In this document: piece by piece, positions 17,920-26,831 of the stretch
How the letters are laid out: each line of letters opens with the position of its first letter
Numbering within the stretch: position 1 is the stretch's first letter
IMG/VR virus record: IMGVR_UViG_3300032093_000070
Location: 17,010 to 81,009 of that record
Strand: one strand, 5' to 3'
Length of the DNA stretch: 64,000 bases
DNA from: a virus
Notes under the pieces: model-generated
The model's input: only the letters and a program-made list of their open reading frames with translations
The model's database searches: none
What the model was told of the DNA's origin: nothing
Position numbers and translations under genes: made by a program

Positions 17920-18608
17920 TAGCTTCCTCCGATCCAGAGCGGAAAGTTAGGATCTCCGCCTTCAAACATAACCCACACCCCTTGGCTGGGTTGGGGTTTC
18001 CATTTACCAATTAAGTTTAATGTAGCAATTATACCTGGAACCGCTGGGCCAACCCCCGCGTTGTCGTGACTTAGGAAGGTATTAGTGCTGTTAGCAGAGG
18101 ATACAAATTCAATATAGTCCTTTGCCTCCAGATCCAAAATAAGGCTGACAGTCATGGTGATTTCTGAGTTGTTTCCAGCTAATGTGATTTTGGTATTGCT
18201 GTCTGGAATGTCTACTCCGTTTTTTCTAAACCACATGCTAGCTGTACCAGAGTTAGCGGTAGTTTTAATAAACATGGCAGAGAACTGTACAAAGTAGTCG
18301 CCAGTCTCTTCTACATAGATTCGTGTCCCATCAAGATACGATTTACTGGTATCGGCTTCTATCCAGTTATTGACTACTGTAGCTGTGTTGACCCCGATGG
18401 CTTGATCAGAAGTGGTGTAGAAAGTTCCGTAAGGCCAACTCTTTTGAGCTATGGCTCCCCCGACTGGGTAAGCCCACTCAGTCACTTCACTTCCTAAAAC
18501 CTGTGGTACAACAAGTTGTACACGTCCCTGATTCTCCGGATCACTGGAACTGTAAACAAAGCCACGGTAGATGCCGTAAAACCTTTTGTCTGGGCTGTCA
18601 ATACTCAT
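17919..18608 (-). CDS. Spike/OB-fold baseplate protein with an inserted jelly-roll domain
   Basis: 229 residues. The N-terminal 55 residues (GIYRGFVYSSSDPENQGRVQ and LVVPQVLG...EWAYP) and the last 30 (QPSQGVWVMFEGGDPNFPLW, IGG) are the two halves of a gpV/gp5-type OB fold. Between them, residues about 58-195 form a C1q/TNF-like beta sandwich (YFVQFSAMFIK, MWFRKNGVDIP, DYIEFVS). The OB fold is thus split by a foreign domain. It sits between the hub and gp25 genes, as expected for the spike base. Confidence 0.75.
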   Translation of the reverse strand: MSIDSPDKRFYGIYRGFVYSSSDPENQGRVQLVVPQVLGSEVTEWAYPVGGAIAQKSWPYGTFYTTSDQAIGVNTATVVNNWIEADTSKSYLDGTRIYVEETGDYFVQFSAMFIKTTANSGTASMWFRKNGVDIPDSNTKITLAGNNSEITMTVSLILDLEAKDYIEFVSSANSTNTFLSHDNAGVGPAVPGIIATLNLIGKWKPQPSQGVWVMFEGGDPNFPLWIGGS

Positions 18609-19933
18609 CGAGCAACCCTGCTCAATCTATTAATAACTGCGGAGGACTTTGTAGTTTGAGGTATCACGGTGCTTAAGGTAGAGGTAGCTGACTTCCATGT
18701 TGGAGCAGAAACAGATGCGGCTCGACTCCTATTGTTTACCGATCCAAATGAGGTTTCTGTCTGAGGAGTAGACCGTCTACCAGTTTTCTTTAATTGAGTT
18801 TTAGGCGCTACTTTTGTTTGTTTAACATTAGGAATTAAAGTTCTTTGGGGTAGGTAGTCGGGAGACAGGATCTCTTTGCTATCCGTCCATCTGTCTGCCT
18901 TTCCTAGTGAGTCCGTTCCAACTTCAAGGATAGTTGTATAGCGGTGCCTGTTTAGTTCCTCTTCAACAATGACATGTTCTGTAGACAACACTGTCCAAAA
19001 ACCAGAATAGGTTTGACCTAGACCATCTAAATAAACAGGGAAATCTGGTCGTAGGGTTGGATCACCAATGACTTCTACCTTAGCTCTATAAGGAAACGCA
19101 TTCCTAGCTTCAGCAGCTTCCGCCTCGTACTTAGCAACATCAAGACTCGGGGCTACAGACACGGTATCAAATTGATCAAGGATCTCCGACTTCTTTTTCT
19201 TTCTAGTTTTTTTATTTGCTTTCTGTTTTGTATAAGATACTTGGCTAGCAGTAAGGACATCTACACCGGATACGGCCACTGCCGCTTTTCTTGCGTCGTC
19301 AAACTCTATAGTCTCTCCAATAACTGGATTGAATGAATAGATGGTTGTACCATCCAAACTAGATGTTGGCTTCTTTACAAATCGAGGGGCTTCAGCTCTG
19401 TACTTTGTATAGTCTTCAAGGATTGGCTGGAAGTAAAGCTCAGTGTTGGTGGCTCTAAGCGTATAACCACATTGCTTTGCCAGCCTGACCATAAGCTCCC
19501 AATCACTGTGACCAGTTTGAGATATCTGTGGGAAAACTCTTGGGTGAGGTACTGAATAGCAAACAAAGTTGTGCTTCTTTGCAATTTCTCTAACTACCCG
19601 ATCAGCTGTTGCATTCTTATAAATCTTTTGTGATTGTCGTTTCATAAGGAAAGACGCACCAATTAAAACTACTGTTACAAAGTTTTTGCCTGGTGTCTGC
19701 TCTGGTGCAATGTGATGAACATATCCGTAGAACTCTCGTCTTTTACCTGGGCCGTACATGGTTACATTAACTGGGCTATTTGGTTCAACAACCTCGTAGG
19801 GTAGATCCCAATCTCTAAAGGTTATTGTCATAATTTCGTGAGAGTATCGGTTTTGTTTTAGGGTAGCCGAGTACACAAATGAAGGCTGTACTGAAGGAGA
19901 CTCTGGAAACTTAACTTTTACATAATTAAACAT
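18605..19933 (-). CDS. Baseplate hub protein (gpD/gp27-like)
   Basis: 442 residues with the hub pattern of late-control D proteins: an N-terminal barrel (ITFRDWDLPYEVVEPNSPVN), a YGYVHHI strand, a TADRVVREIAKKHNF helix, and GHSDWELMVRLAKQCGYTLR, the conserved D/WELM..L....GY motif. A KKTRKKKKSE basic loop interrupts the middle. The C-terminal 90 residues are Ser/Thr-rich and basic. It overlaps the spike gene by 4 bases and the LysM gene by 8. Confidence 0.88.
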   Translation of the reverse strand: MFNYVKVKFPESPSVQPSFVYSATLKQNRYSHEIMTITFRDWDLPYEVVEPNSPVNVTMYGPGKRREFYGYVHHIAPEQTPGKNFVTVVLIGASFLMKRQSQKIYKNATADRVVREIAKKHNFVCYSVPHPRVFPQISQTGHSDWELMVRLAKQCGYTLRATNTELYFQPILEDYTKYRAEAPRFVKKPTSSLDGTTIYSFNPVIGETIEFDDARKAAVAVSGVDVLTASQVSYTKQKANKKTRKKKKSEILDQFDTVSVAPSLDVAKYEAEAAEARNAFPYRAKVEVIGDPTLRPDFPVYLDGLGQTYSGFWTVLSTEHVIVEEELNRHRYTTILEVGTDSLGKADRWTDSKEILSPDYLPQRTLIPNVKQTKVAPKTQLKKTGRRSTPQTETSFGSVNNRSRAASVSAPTWKSATSTLSTVIPQTTKSSAVINRLSRVAR

Positions 19934-20207
19934 TAGGAATCCTTAATTGGGTTCCCGCTGGGATATCCGTAATGTCTTCTAGCTCTGGGTTGTACTCTGG
20001 AATAATCCACCAGAACTCTGGTTTGCCATAGTACTTAGCCGCAATTTGATCCAAGCGTTCGCCTTTTACATACTCATGAACCCAATAGCGAACTAAACCA
20101 AGGGGTGAAAATTGATAGAACACTACAGGGTTTTCTGCGCCGTCAGGCGTAATAGAAAAGTAATCAACTGTTGAGTATTCGTAGCGAGAGCCTTTAAAGA
20201 TAGCCAT
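19926..20207 (-). CDS. LysM-type baseplate/tail assembly protein (gp53-like)
   Basis: 93 residues ending in a LysM domain: GERLDQIAAKYYGKPEFWWI, then an IPAGTQLRIP end. T4 gp53-like and other contractile-tail adaptors use this domain to tie the hub and wedge, or to contact peptidoglycan. Its place between the hub and the next baseplate gene supports this. Confidence 0.85.
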   Translation of the reverse strand: MAIFKGSRYEYSTVDYFSITPDGAENPVVFYQFSPLGLVRYWVHEYVKGERLDQIAAKYYGKPEFWWIIPEYNPELEDITDIPAGTQLRIPNV

Positions 20208-21343
20208 TACTTGCTAGCTCCTATTCCGGATCCAGAGAAGCATTCAATAGAGATTGAAACTTGTGTTTGAAGCGGGATCATGGTCTCTGTGAACTTAGTA
20301 TGGTTCATAGAAAGGTTAGAGATCCAACCAACATAGGAAAGATTATCTTGCGTAGGTCCAAGTTCTATACCTAGAAGCGTTGGCTGTAAATAACCAATAT
20401 TGGCGGTTACTCTGTTTAGTAGGTTGGTGTAATAGCCGGGTTTGCCATCAGGTCCAATGAATCCCGATCCGTTTACTGCTCTAAATAAATATTCAAGATC
20501 ATAGAGGGTTCCTTGCCGTAGTAAGGCATCCATCTCTGTAGCAAAGTCTTGCTTTAGTTCGTTTGGGTATCTATTGAGGTAGTAGGTTTCAAAAGTTTTT
20601 AAGTCAGAAGTGGTGCCCTGTGAAGCATGCTTGATACAGGCAAAGTCATTAGTTCTATCTAGAAGAAGGTTTAAGCTAACCGTCTCTTGACCTGGAAACA
20701 CACCTGTTACTACACGAAGAGCATCCGCAGCAGACGGGGTGATGTCCATATTTCTAGCAACATTTACAGAGATTGATTCTGGGTTCCATAAGAATTGGAA
20801 AGCATACTTTCTATCTTCTAAGTTAATTTCGCTTCCGCCAACGACTTTTGTGCCAGCAACTTTTTCAGCCGCGGTTACAGTTTCTCCAGTAGATGAGTCA
20901 ATTTGAGTGATGTCGCCAGAGGTGTTCCAGTACCAAATACGACCACGACGAAGACCATGGAAAGATGTTCCAGATCCATTAGCTCCGCTTACTATAGTTG
21001 AATCAACTTCAACTGGTCGTAGCGGGATACTCCACTGATGAGGTGGCAAGTTAAACTTGTAGTCTTTAGGTGAAGCCGTCCAATTATTTTTTGCTGTGGT
21101 AACTACATCATTTGAGTTTGGTTTTTCTTGAGCCTTATCAGCGTCTAATGCCAACAACAAAGCAATATTTCTGTTAGTAAACCCACCTTTTAATCCAGCT
21201 TCAATAAGATCTAGTTCGGTATAGGTTTTACCGTTAAGTACTTTAGTTAAACGCTTATTACCTGTAGAGGTTGAGTTAGTTGAATTAGCGGCAGATGTTT
21301 TTTGGTTGTATGAGCCGTAGTTGGTAGCGTCTAAATATCCCAT
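20207..21343 (-). CDS. Tail tube-initiator/baseplate adaptor (CIS tube-like)
   Basis: 378 residues. A YAFQFLWNPESISVNVARN segment near residue 192, followed by FPGQETVSLNLLLDRTNDF, resembles the FNP-type motif of contractile injection system tube-initiator and adaptor proteins. Upstream is an N-terminal low-complexity stretch rich in Ser/Thr/Asn. The C-terminus (VGWISNLSMNHTKFTETMIP) matches the end of the same family. It lies directly after the tape measure gene. Confidence 0.7.
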   Translation of the reverse strand: MGYLDATNYGSYNQKTSAANSTNSTSTGNKRLTKVLNGKTYTELDLIEAGLKGGFTNRNIALLLALDADKAQEKPNSNDVVTTAKNNWTASPKDYKFNLPPHQWSIPLRPVEVDSTIVSGANGSGTSFHGLRRGRIWYWNTSGDITQIDSSTGETVTAAEKVAGTKVVGGSEINLEDRKYAFQFLWNPESISVNVARNMDITPSAADALRVVTGVFPGQETVSLNLLLDRTNDFACIKHASQGTTSDLKTFETYYLNRYPNELKQDFATEMDALLRQGTLYDLEYLFRAVNGSGFIGPDGKPGYYTNLLNRVTANIGYLQPTLLGIELGPTQDNLSYVGWISNLSMNHTKFTETMIPLQTQVSISIECFSGSGIGASK

Positions 21344-23652
21344 TACTTACTCGCCGCCTTTTCTAGTATCTTCTCATCTGAGAACATCTTCTTAATAGTC
21401 TCAGCAATTTTCTTAGCGTTGTCACCAAGTACATTTATAACTACTCCGCCATAGTTGTGGGTAACCCCGCCAGAGCTTAGGGCGCTTGTCAGCATACCCA
21501 TACCGCCCGCAGCGCTAGCGCCTTGATTAATAAAAGACTTAAGATCTTTTACTTGAGTTGCGTACTGTGGATCTTTAAGAAGTTTATTAACTTCAGCTAG
21601 TGTCTTAGCATCAAGAGATGCAGGATCAACACCAAAGAATGTAGCAACATCTTCAGCGCTTGTGGTTCCTCCACCACCTTTGCCCGTACCCCACTTAGAC
21701 GCGTAAACCGCATCCATAATTCTAGATTTATCTTTTCCGCTGACGATAGCATTAACGATCTTGTCGTAGCCTCGTTCTTTTGCTTTTTCAGTCAGCGTTA
21801 ATACAGTTGCTTCTAGACCTTGATTCCAGCTGGTGTAGTGCCGTACTCCGTGAGATCTTCCAGGTCCTGCATCCATAAGACTTGAGCCAGGTAGAATGCG
21901 AGTAGTGTTAAGTGGGTTGTAGCCAGCAGAGTTATTCCAGTGCCCACCTTCTTGATCCATCCATGATGTAACAGCAGCCATATTAGCGTCTGTTGGCGAT
22001 CCACCTAGCTTTGTGATTAAAGCTCTAGCCCAATCTTGTTTACTTAAATTTGGACCTGTATCTTTTACGCTTCCACCATGGTGCCTAAATGGATTTTTGT
22101 TATCCATATTAGGAATGATTGTTCCATCGGTTTTCGGAATAAATAATTCTGGGCCTTCTTCACCAACAACATAGGGAACCTTATCGCTTACTCCACCACC
22201 AGTAGCTTTTCCTTTAATGCCTAATAGCATCGTTAAGATTTTGGTTAGGAAATCGTTTCCAGATCCCATTAGCGTGGTCACAAAAGCATTTCCGCGAGTA
22301 GCCAACTGTAGAACACCTGTAAATCGATCAAGCATGTTCATGAACTGACCAAGCATCGTCAAGCTTTGAGCCGCTTGTTCATAGCCAATAGCTCCAGCGT
22401 TTGCCACTTGACCAAGTCCTTGAGCGGCAGCGGCATTTCTCTTGCTGAACGCACTAACAGCAGCAGTAGTTCCACCAAACTCTTGAATGTTTTCTTTAGT
22501 AATAGCTCCGCCACCAGTCTTTGCTTTAAACAAAAGACCGTTAGCAACTAACTGTTTTGCCATAGGATCGTTGCCAAAATACATATCAAGCATGGAGTCC
22601 ATAGAGTTACCAGGCTGTAAGCCGATAAGGACTTCGCGCTCAGACGGCTTTCTATCTGAGCCGTAAGCTCGTGCGTAGTCGCGGCAAATCTTTTTCCAGA
22701 GGTCGTCAATGATCTGATCAGGTGGCTTTAGGTTGCCCTGCTCATCACGAAGACGAATACCAATTCCGCGAAGCATGTTTACATTGCGTCCCTGTTGCAT
22801 TGCGCCAAAGGCTCGCATTGATCCTTCGGCACCGATGCCGGGAAGAAGGTTGGATACTTGAGCAACGCCCATACCGACGCTACCAAATTGACCACCAGCT
22901 TGAGTGATGTTAGGCCCAGTGATGCCGTAGCTTTGAGCGGCGACCAAAGATCGCATCGCATCCATCTTGTCAAGAACCGTGCCTTCATAAGACATTCGTT
23001 CTTGTAATTGACGCATACGTTCAAAGTCGTATGTTCCACCAATCATTGGGTTCTCCATGAGAACCTCTTTGCCAGATGTAAGTCTTCTACCGCTAGGACC
23101 AGCAGAGTTAAAGAACGCGGCGCGTTGCATGAGAAGTTGAGCCTCTACTGCATCAGACGCAGAGAACAAAGCTCCGCTTGCTGCGCCGGCAAATAGAGCG
23201 CCCGCAGCAGGGTTTTCTTTTATAAAGTCTGTGAGGTTAGTGCCACCTGTAAATCTGCCACCGCCACCACCGCCTGTAGTGGAAATATCAGGAGTATATG
23301 CAACTACTGTCCCACCTCGACTGTATGGGACCATGCCACCGCCACCGCCAGTAAGAGCAGGTGGTTGAGCGCCTCCGCCTCCACCTCCACCTATTGCGGC
23401 TTGACCTGCTGGTGGAGTAAATTCTGGATCCGGTGCAACTTGATTTGAGCTTCCACCAATTCCACCACCGCCACCGCCCATCTTGATGCTAGACATAGCA
23501 TCTCTAAAGCGTTGGGCAGATGTGGTGGCGTCTTGAAGCTCTTGCTTAAAAAGTCTAAATTCTTGACGAGCATCAACTATGCCGTTTTTGAGGTCAACAA
23601 TAAAAGACGCTCGGGTTGATCCACCTAGCCCCAAACGATCTTTGCTATCCAT
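21343..23652 (-). CDS. Tail tape measure protein with C-terminal lysozyme-like domain
   Basis: 769 residues. The N-terminal coiled-coil (17-55) is followed by Gly/Pro-rich stretches (to about 130), an alanine-rich helical middle with hydrophobic segments, and a peptidoglycan hydrolase-like domain around 535-655 (AVTSWMDQEGGHW with a candidate catalytic Glu; later NQGLEATVLTL and RIMDAVYASKWGTG). The GGGVSDKVPYVVGEEGPELF segment is common in tape measures. The start ATG overlaps the stop of the frameshifted frame (TGATG). The lytic domain could aid DNA entry. Confidence 0.85.
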   Translation of the reverse strand: MDSKDRLGLGGSTRASFIVDLKNGIVDARQEFRLFKQELQDATTSAQRFRDAMSSIKMGGGGGGIGGSSNQVAPDPEFTPPAGQAAIGGGGGGGAQPPALTGGGGGMVPYSRGGTVVAYTPDISTTGGGGGGRFTGGTNLTDFIKENPAAGALFAGAASGALFSASDAVEAQLLMQRAAFFNSAGPSGRRLTSGKEVLMENPMIGGTYDFERMRQLQERMSYEGTVLDKMDAMRSLVAAQSYGITGPNITQAGGQFGSVGMGVAQVSNLLPGIGAEGSMRAFGAMQQGRNVNMLRGIGIRLRDEQGNLKPPDQIIDDLWKKICRDYARAYGSDRKPSEREVLIGLQPGNSMDSMLDMYFGNDPMAKQLVANGLLFKAKTGGGAITKENIQEFGGTTAAVSAFSKRNAAAAQGLGQVANAGAIGYEQAAQSLTMLGQFMNMLDRFTGVLQLATRGNAFVTTLMGSGNDFLTKILTMLLGIKGKATGGGVSDKVPYVVGEEGPELFIPKTDGTIIPNMDNKNPFRHHGGSVKDTGPNLSKQDWARALITKLGGSPTDANMAAVTSWMDQEGGHWNNSAGYNPLNTTRILPGSSLMDAGPGRSHGVRHYTSWNQGLEATVLTLTEKAKERGYDKIVNAIVSGKDKSRIMDAVYASKWGTGKGGGGTTSAEDVATFFGVDPASLDAKTLAEVNKLLKDPQYATQVKDLKSFINQGASAAGGMGMLTSALSSGGVTHNYGGVVINVLGDNAKKIAETIKKMFSDEKILEKAASK

Positions 23653-23825
23653 CAGCTAATTCCTCTTCTGCTATAACGTTGCGCTCGGTCTAACCAGTTG
23701 AGGCGCTCTCTATAAGAAAGCTTCCTAATCTCCGATAGCGTCCATCCGCTAAAGGTTCTAGTTAGAACTTCGTATTGGTTAAGAAGATGTTCGTAGTCTT
23801 GCTTGCTATAAGCGAAACAAGTCGG
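23652..23825 (-). CDS. Start-less frameshift extension of the tail assembly chaperone
   Basis: This frame is open from just after a TGA at 23826-23828 to a TGA at 23652-23654, which overlaps the tape measure ATG. It contains no ATG, GTG or TTG, yet encodes a clearly protein-like sequence: about 53 residues after the shift, including FSGWTLSEIRKLSYRERLNW. It can be expressed only as an extension of the upstream 263-aa gene. Moving from that frame requires a +1 (or -2) shift. The best slip site is TTT C at 23814-23817, where tRNA-Phe can move from TTT to TTC. The fusion would be about 314 residues. Confidence 0.8.
   Translation of the reverse strand, partial: PTCFAYSKQDYEHLLNQYEVLTRTFSGWTLSEIRKLSYRERLNWLDRAQRYSRRGIS
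23806..23817 (-). promoter_or_regulatory. Candidate +1 ribosomal frameshift site
   Basis: On the minus strand the end of the chaperone gene reads TTT CGC TTA TAG. TTT to TTC is a perfect re-pairing for tRNA-Phe. It is followed by CGC and, two codons on, by the in-frame stop, which could favour pausing. The downstream frame (start-less) is the +1 frame. No obvious -1 slippery heptamer is present. Confidence 0.6.
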
Positions 23826-24597
23826 TCAAACTTAACGGTAGAGGAATATCCTCACCGCATGCCTGACAAGTCTTCTTCACCTCCCCAAGGCGTGGGCCTG
23901 GGTTACGGTTCAGGATCTCATCAATAATCTTGTTTCGATCTGCCATACCAAGTGATAAAGCAGTTCGAGCGCCTACTGATGGAGCCCCGTTAATAGATGT
24001 AATGCAACCAGAAAGAAGAATGGTGTTTACCTCAGCGGCTGTCTTATCAATATTGTCCATAAGTTTCTTTTGAACAATACCGTTAGGTAGCGCTACGGTT
24101 ACGGTGCCCTTCTTTGTTTCTACAACCCAGTTTCGGTCATTGACCGCATCCTTTAGTTCCTTTGATGGAACATCAGTTAGCAGGTCAATTACTACCTGTT
24201 GTTGCTGGCTGCAATTACCGCATCTAACTGTCACATTCAGCTCACTGCCAAATGTAATAGTCCTGATGCCTATGAGAATTGCATCTCTGTCGCCGGATAG
24301 TAGCTGGTCTAGGTGATCCCGAGTTACCTCTTCGTTTCCAATTTTAACTAAACCGCGTTCCAGTAAAGCGTTGAGCGCTTTAGCTGTTGACCCGGTTCTT
24401 GAAACAATCTCCTCGTCCTCTCCGTTTAGTTCTCTAACTTCAGCGGTGCGAACAACACCGCTTGGGGTTAGGTAACCACCCGGTAAAGTTACTTCGGAGT
24501 CGGATGGAGCCCGAGTTGTTACTTCTGCCTCGGGCTCCTCCAGAGCCTTCTTTGCGTATTGATTAACTAGTTCCGCATCAGTAATGATTTCAGTCAC
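23806..24597 (-). CDS. Tail assembly chaperone (gp26-like), short form
   Basis: 263 residues directly upstream of the tape measure gene, the standard place of tail assembly chaperones. A VRELNGEDEE segment (about 54-63) recalls the REL.G.DE motif of such chaperones. Two CxxC pairs (VRCGNCS about 127-133; KTCQACGED about 244-252) could form a zinc site. The C-terminus SLTDLFRL is where the frameshift occurs. T4-type phages have a similar gene (gp26) here, but with a separate neighbour. It is expressed as a short form and, by frameshift, a longer one. Confidence 0.75.
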   Translation of the reverse strand: MTEIITDAELVNQYAKKALEEPEAEVTTRAPSDSEVTLPGGYLTPSGVVRTAEVRELNGEDEEIVSRTGSTAKALNALLERGLVKIGNEEVTRDHLDQLLSGDRDAILIGIRTITFGSELNVTVRCGNCSQQQQVVIDLLTDVPSKELKDAVNDRNWVVETKKGTVTVALPNGIVQKKLMDNIDKTAAEVNTILLSGCITSINGAPSVGARTALSLGMADRNKIIDEILNRNPGPRLGEVKKTCQACGEDIPLPLSLTDLFRL

Positions 24598-24639
24598 GGT
24601 TTATTACTCCCTATTGTTTGGTTATTACGCTTGTACTAC

Positions 24640-25284
24640 TTATCCCTTTGCTCCACCTTCGACTGGTGTAAAGCCTGTATCAGTAAAGAATACTGACAAA
24701 CCTTCGTGCACCAAGCTCATGGATTCAAACAAGATTGCTCCATCGTTAGCATTTAGATCGGTGTAGTTTAATCCACTGATCCAAGCGTTGTGTACTTTGA
24801 AGCCCATGCGAGGGACATTTGCATCTGTAGGTCCAGCGTTTGGATGATCCATAACCCAGATCTTTAGATTGACGCGGAAGGTTTTCTTTTCGGCTAAGCC
24901 TACTTTTAGACCATCACCAGCAGCCGCAGCAAACAAACCACGCATCCATGTGATTGCTTGGTCGTTTCCGTATAGGACGCCGCGTTGCATTGTGATTGGG
25001 CTGAAAGTGGTCATACCAGGTACTTGATGTACGGTGGTGTTGTAGCCGCCTTCACGGTATTGAATTGATTGAGTGGTGATGTTAAGACCACTGATATTTG
25101 TAAAGCCTCCTGCCCAGCCTACTGACTTACCAGAAGTGCTAGCTGCCGCATCTGATGACTTAATACGATCATCAAATACAGTTTCTCCGTTACGGCCAAC
25201 TACTTCGAATTCAACATAGAATCGAAACGAGCGTAACGGATCTGTCGCTAGGGTAGAGAAGCGATTGATTGTTGTGTTTGGCAT
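24640..25284 (-). CDS. Tail tube protein (T4 gp19-like)
   Basis: 214 residues with the gp19 family pattern: DPLRSFRFYVEFEV near the N-terminus, GFTNISGLNITTQSIQYREG, TTFSPITMQRGVLYGNDQAI and an ISGLNYTDLNANDGAILFES end. It forms the inner tube of the contractile tail. It is encoded immediately after the sheath gene, as in T4. Confidence 0.93.
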   Translation of the reverse strand: MPNTTINRFSTLATDPLRSFRFYVEFEVVGRNGETVFDDRIKSSDAAASTSGKSVGWAGGFTNISGLNITTQSIQYREGGYNTTVHQVPGMTTFSPITMQRGVLYGNDQAITWMRGLFAAAAGDGLKVGLAEKKTFRVNLKIWVMDHPNAGPTDANVPRMGFKVHNAWISGLNYTDLNANDGAILFESMSLVHEGLSVFFTDTGFTPVEGGAKG

Positions 25285-25299
25285 GTGTGATTATCTCCT

Positions 25300-26793
25300 T
25301 TACGCCACAGTAACGGTGGTTCCACCGTCAAATTGACCGATCTTGATAACAACAAATTCAGCTGGACGCTGTAGTGCCACACCAACTTCGATATGGACTT
25401 CTCCATTATCAATAGATGCTTGTGGGTTATTTGTTGCATCAACCTTAACAAAGAACGCCTGTTGCGGGGTCGCTCCACGAAGACCGCCCTGTGACCAGAA
25501 GCCTGTTAAGAATCCGCTGACAGTCGCGTTGATACGACGCCATAGAGCCTCATCGTTTGGCTCAAAGATCGCAAACTCTGTGAGATCTGTGAGTGCCTTA
25601 CGGAGGTAAATAAGAGTTCTGCGTACTGGAACATACTTGTCAACATATCCAGTCTTAAGAGTGCGTGAACCCATAACGACAATGCCTGATCCTGGAACAT
25701 ACTTAATTGCGTTAACTGGGGCTGCTGCTGAGTTCAAGCTATCTAGCTCTGTATTAGTAAGTGTTGCCACTGAAACTGCTCCAGCAACTCTGGTTTGTAG
25801 TCCTGCTGGCGCTTTGAAGACACCGCGAGAAGCATCAGTAGTTGAATAAATACCTACTAAAGCTGCTCCAGCACCTACGGTTTTTGTTTGACCGCTTGCT
25901 CCTCCAACACCAACTGTTGGGTCAGAGATAACGAGAGGTGGGTAGTAAACCGCGGCGTATGAGGTTGGTGTGTATGTTGCAGCAAGTGTCAAAGCATCTG
26001 CCGCAGTAGCACTAGTTGAGTCAATAACAACAAAGACATCATCTCTGCTTTCAGCGTATGAGATAGCAGCGTTGATAGTAGTTGCAGCGGTTACGCCGGG
26101 AACATTGAGAATCAAAGACTGATTAATTACATCAAATCCAGAGAAGTCTGTAATGTTTCCAACGGTAGATCCGTTAGCACCAGTGCTTAGGGCTTGGTTA
26201 GTTACAACAGATGGGTTTCTATCAGAACCTGTAGTAGCAGATCCTAGATCTGTTGCTGTTACATATACCGAACCAGCATTAATAACTGAAACTGCAAAAC
26301 GAGTATCTGTAGGGGTCATGCTTAGATCAGTAAACTTCTCTACAATTTCAGCATCAGTGTTTCCACCGTAATAAACAGTAAGATCAAACTTACCTGTTGT
26401 TAGAGAGTTAGAGATAGTAACGTTAATGCTGTTACCCCATGTACCCTCGTTTTTAGAATTAAGGCGAAGCGTTGCCAAAGGCGTTCCAGCACGATCGTTG
26501 AAAGTACGGACTGCGGTTGCGGCTCCAGCTCCTACGACACGCTTAACATAAGCGCGGCTTCCTCCGTTTGCGAAGAACATATAAACACCTAGTGGCAAGT
26601 TATTGCTTGCGGTGGTGTTCCATGTTCCAAACAGATTTGTGTACTGGCTCCACGATGTAACCAGTGTTGGTGTAGTAGGTCCACGATCGTTAGTGCCGAT
26701 GAAAGCACCAACTGAATCGGAGTTAGGCCCTACTGTTGATTGAATAGGATTTAGTACTTCTTGTACATAAACCCCAGGGCGTTGAAATGCCAT
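25300..26793 (-). CDS. Tail sheath protein (T4 gp18-like)
   Basis: 497 residues. The start QRPGVYVQEVLNPIQS, the GAFIGTNDRGPTTP segment and the C-terminal VDATNNPQASIDNGEVHIEV and ALQRPAEFVVIKIGQ are diagnostic of contractile-tail sheath proteins. The length suits a sheath with one extra outer domain. The window therefore comes from a myovirus. Confidence 0.95.
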   Translation of the reverse strand: MAFQRPGVYVQEVLNPIQSTVGPNSDSVGAFIGTNDRGPTTPTLVTSWSQYTNLFGTWNTTASNNLPLGVYMFFANGGSRAYVKRVVGAGAATAVRTFNDRAGTPLATLRLNSKNEGTWGNSINVTISNSLTTGKFDLTVYYGGNTDAEIVEKFTDLSMTPTDTRFAVSVINAGSVYVTATDLGSATTGSDRNPSVVTNQALSTGANGSTVGNITDFSGFDVINQSLILNVPGVTAATTINAAISYAESRDDVFVVIDSTSATAADALTLAATYTPTSYAAVYYPPLVISDPTVGVGGASGQTKTVGAGAALVGIYSTTDASRGVFKAPAGLQTRVAGAVSVATLTNTELDSLNSAAAPVNAIKYVPGSGIVVMGSRTLKTGYVDKYVPVRRTLIYLRKALTDLTEFAIFEPNDEALWRRINATVSGFLTGFWSQGGLRGATPQQAFFVKVDATNNPQASIDNGEVHIEVGVALQRPAEFVVIKIGQFDGGTTVTVA

Positions 26794-26831
26794 TAGTTTA
26801 TCTCCTTAGTTTTAAACAGAGTACCCATGTA

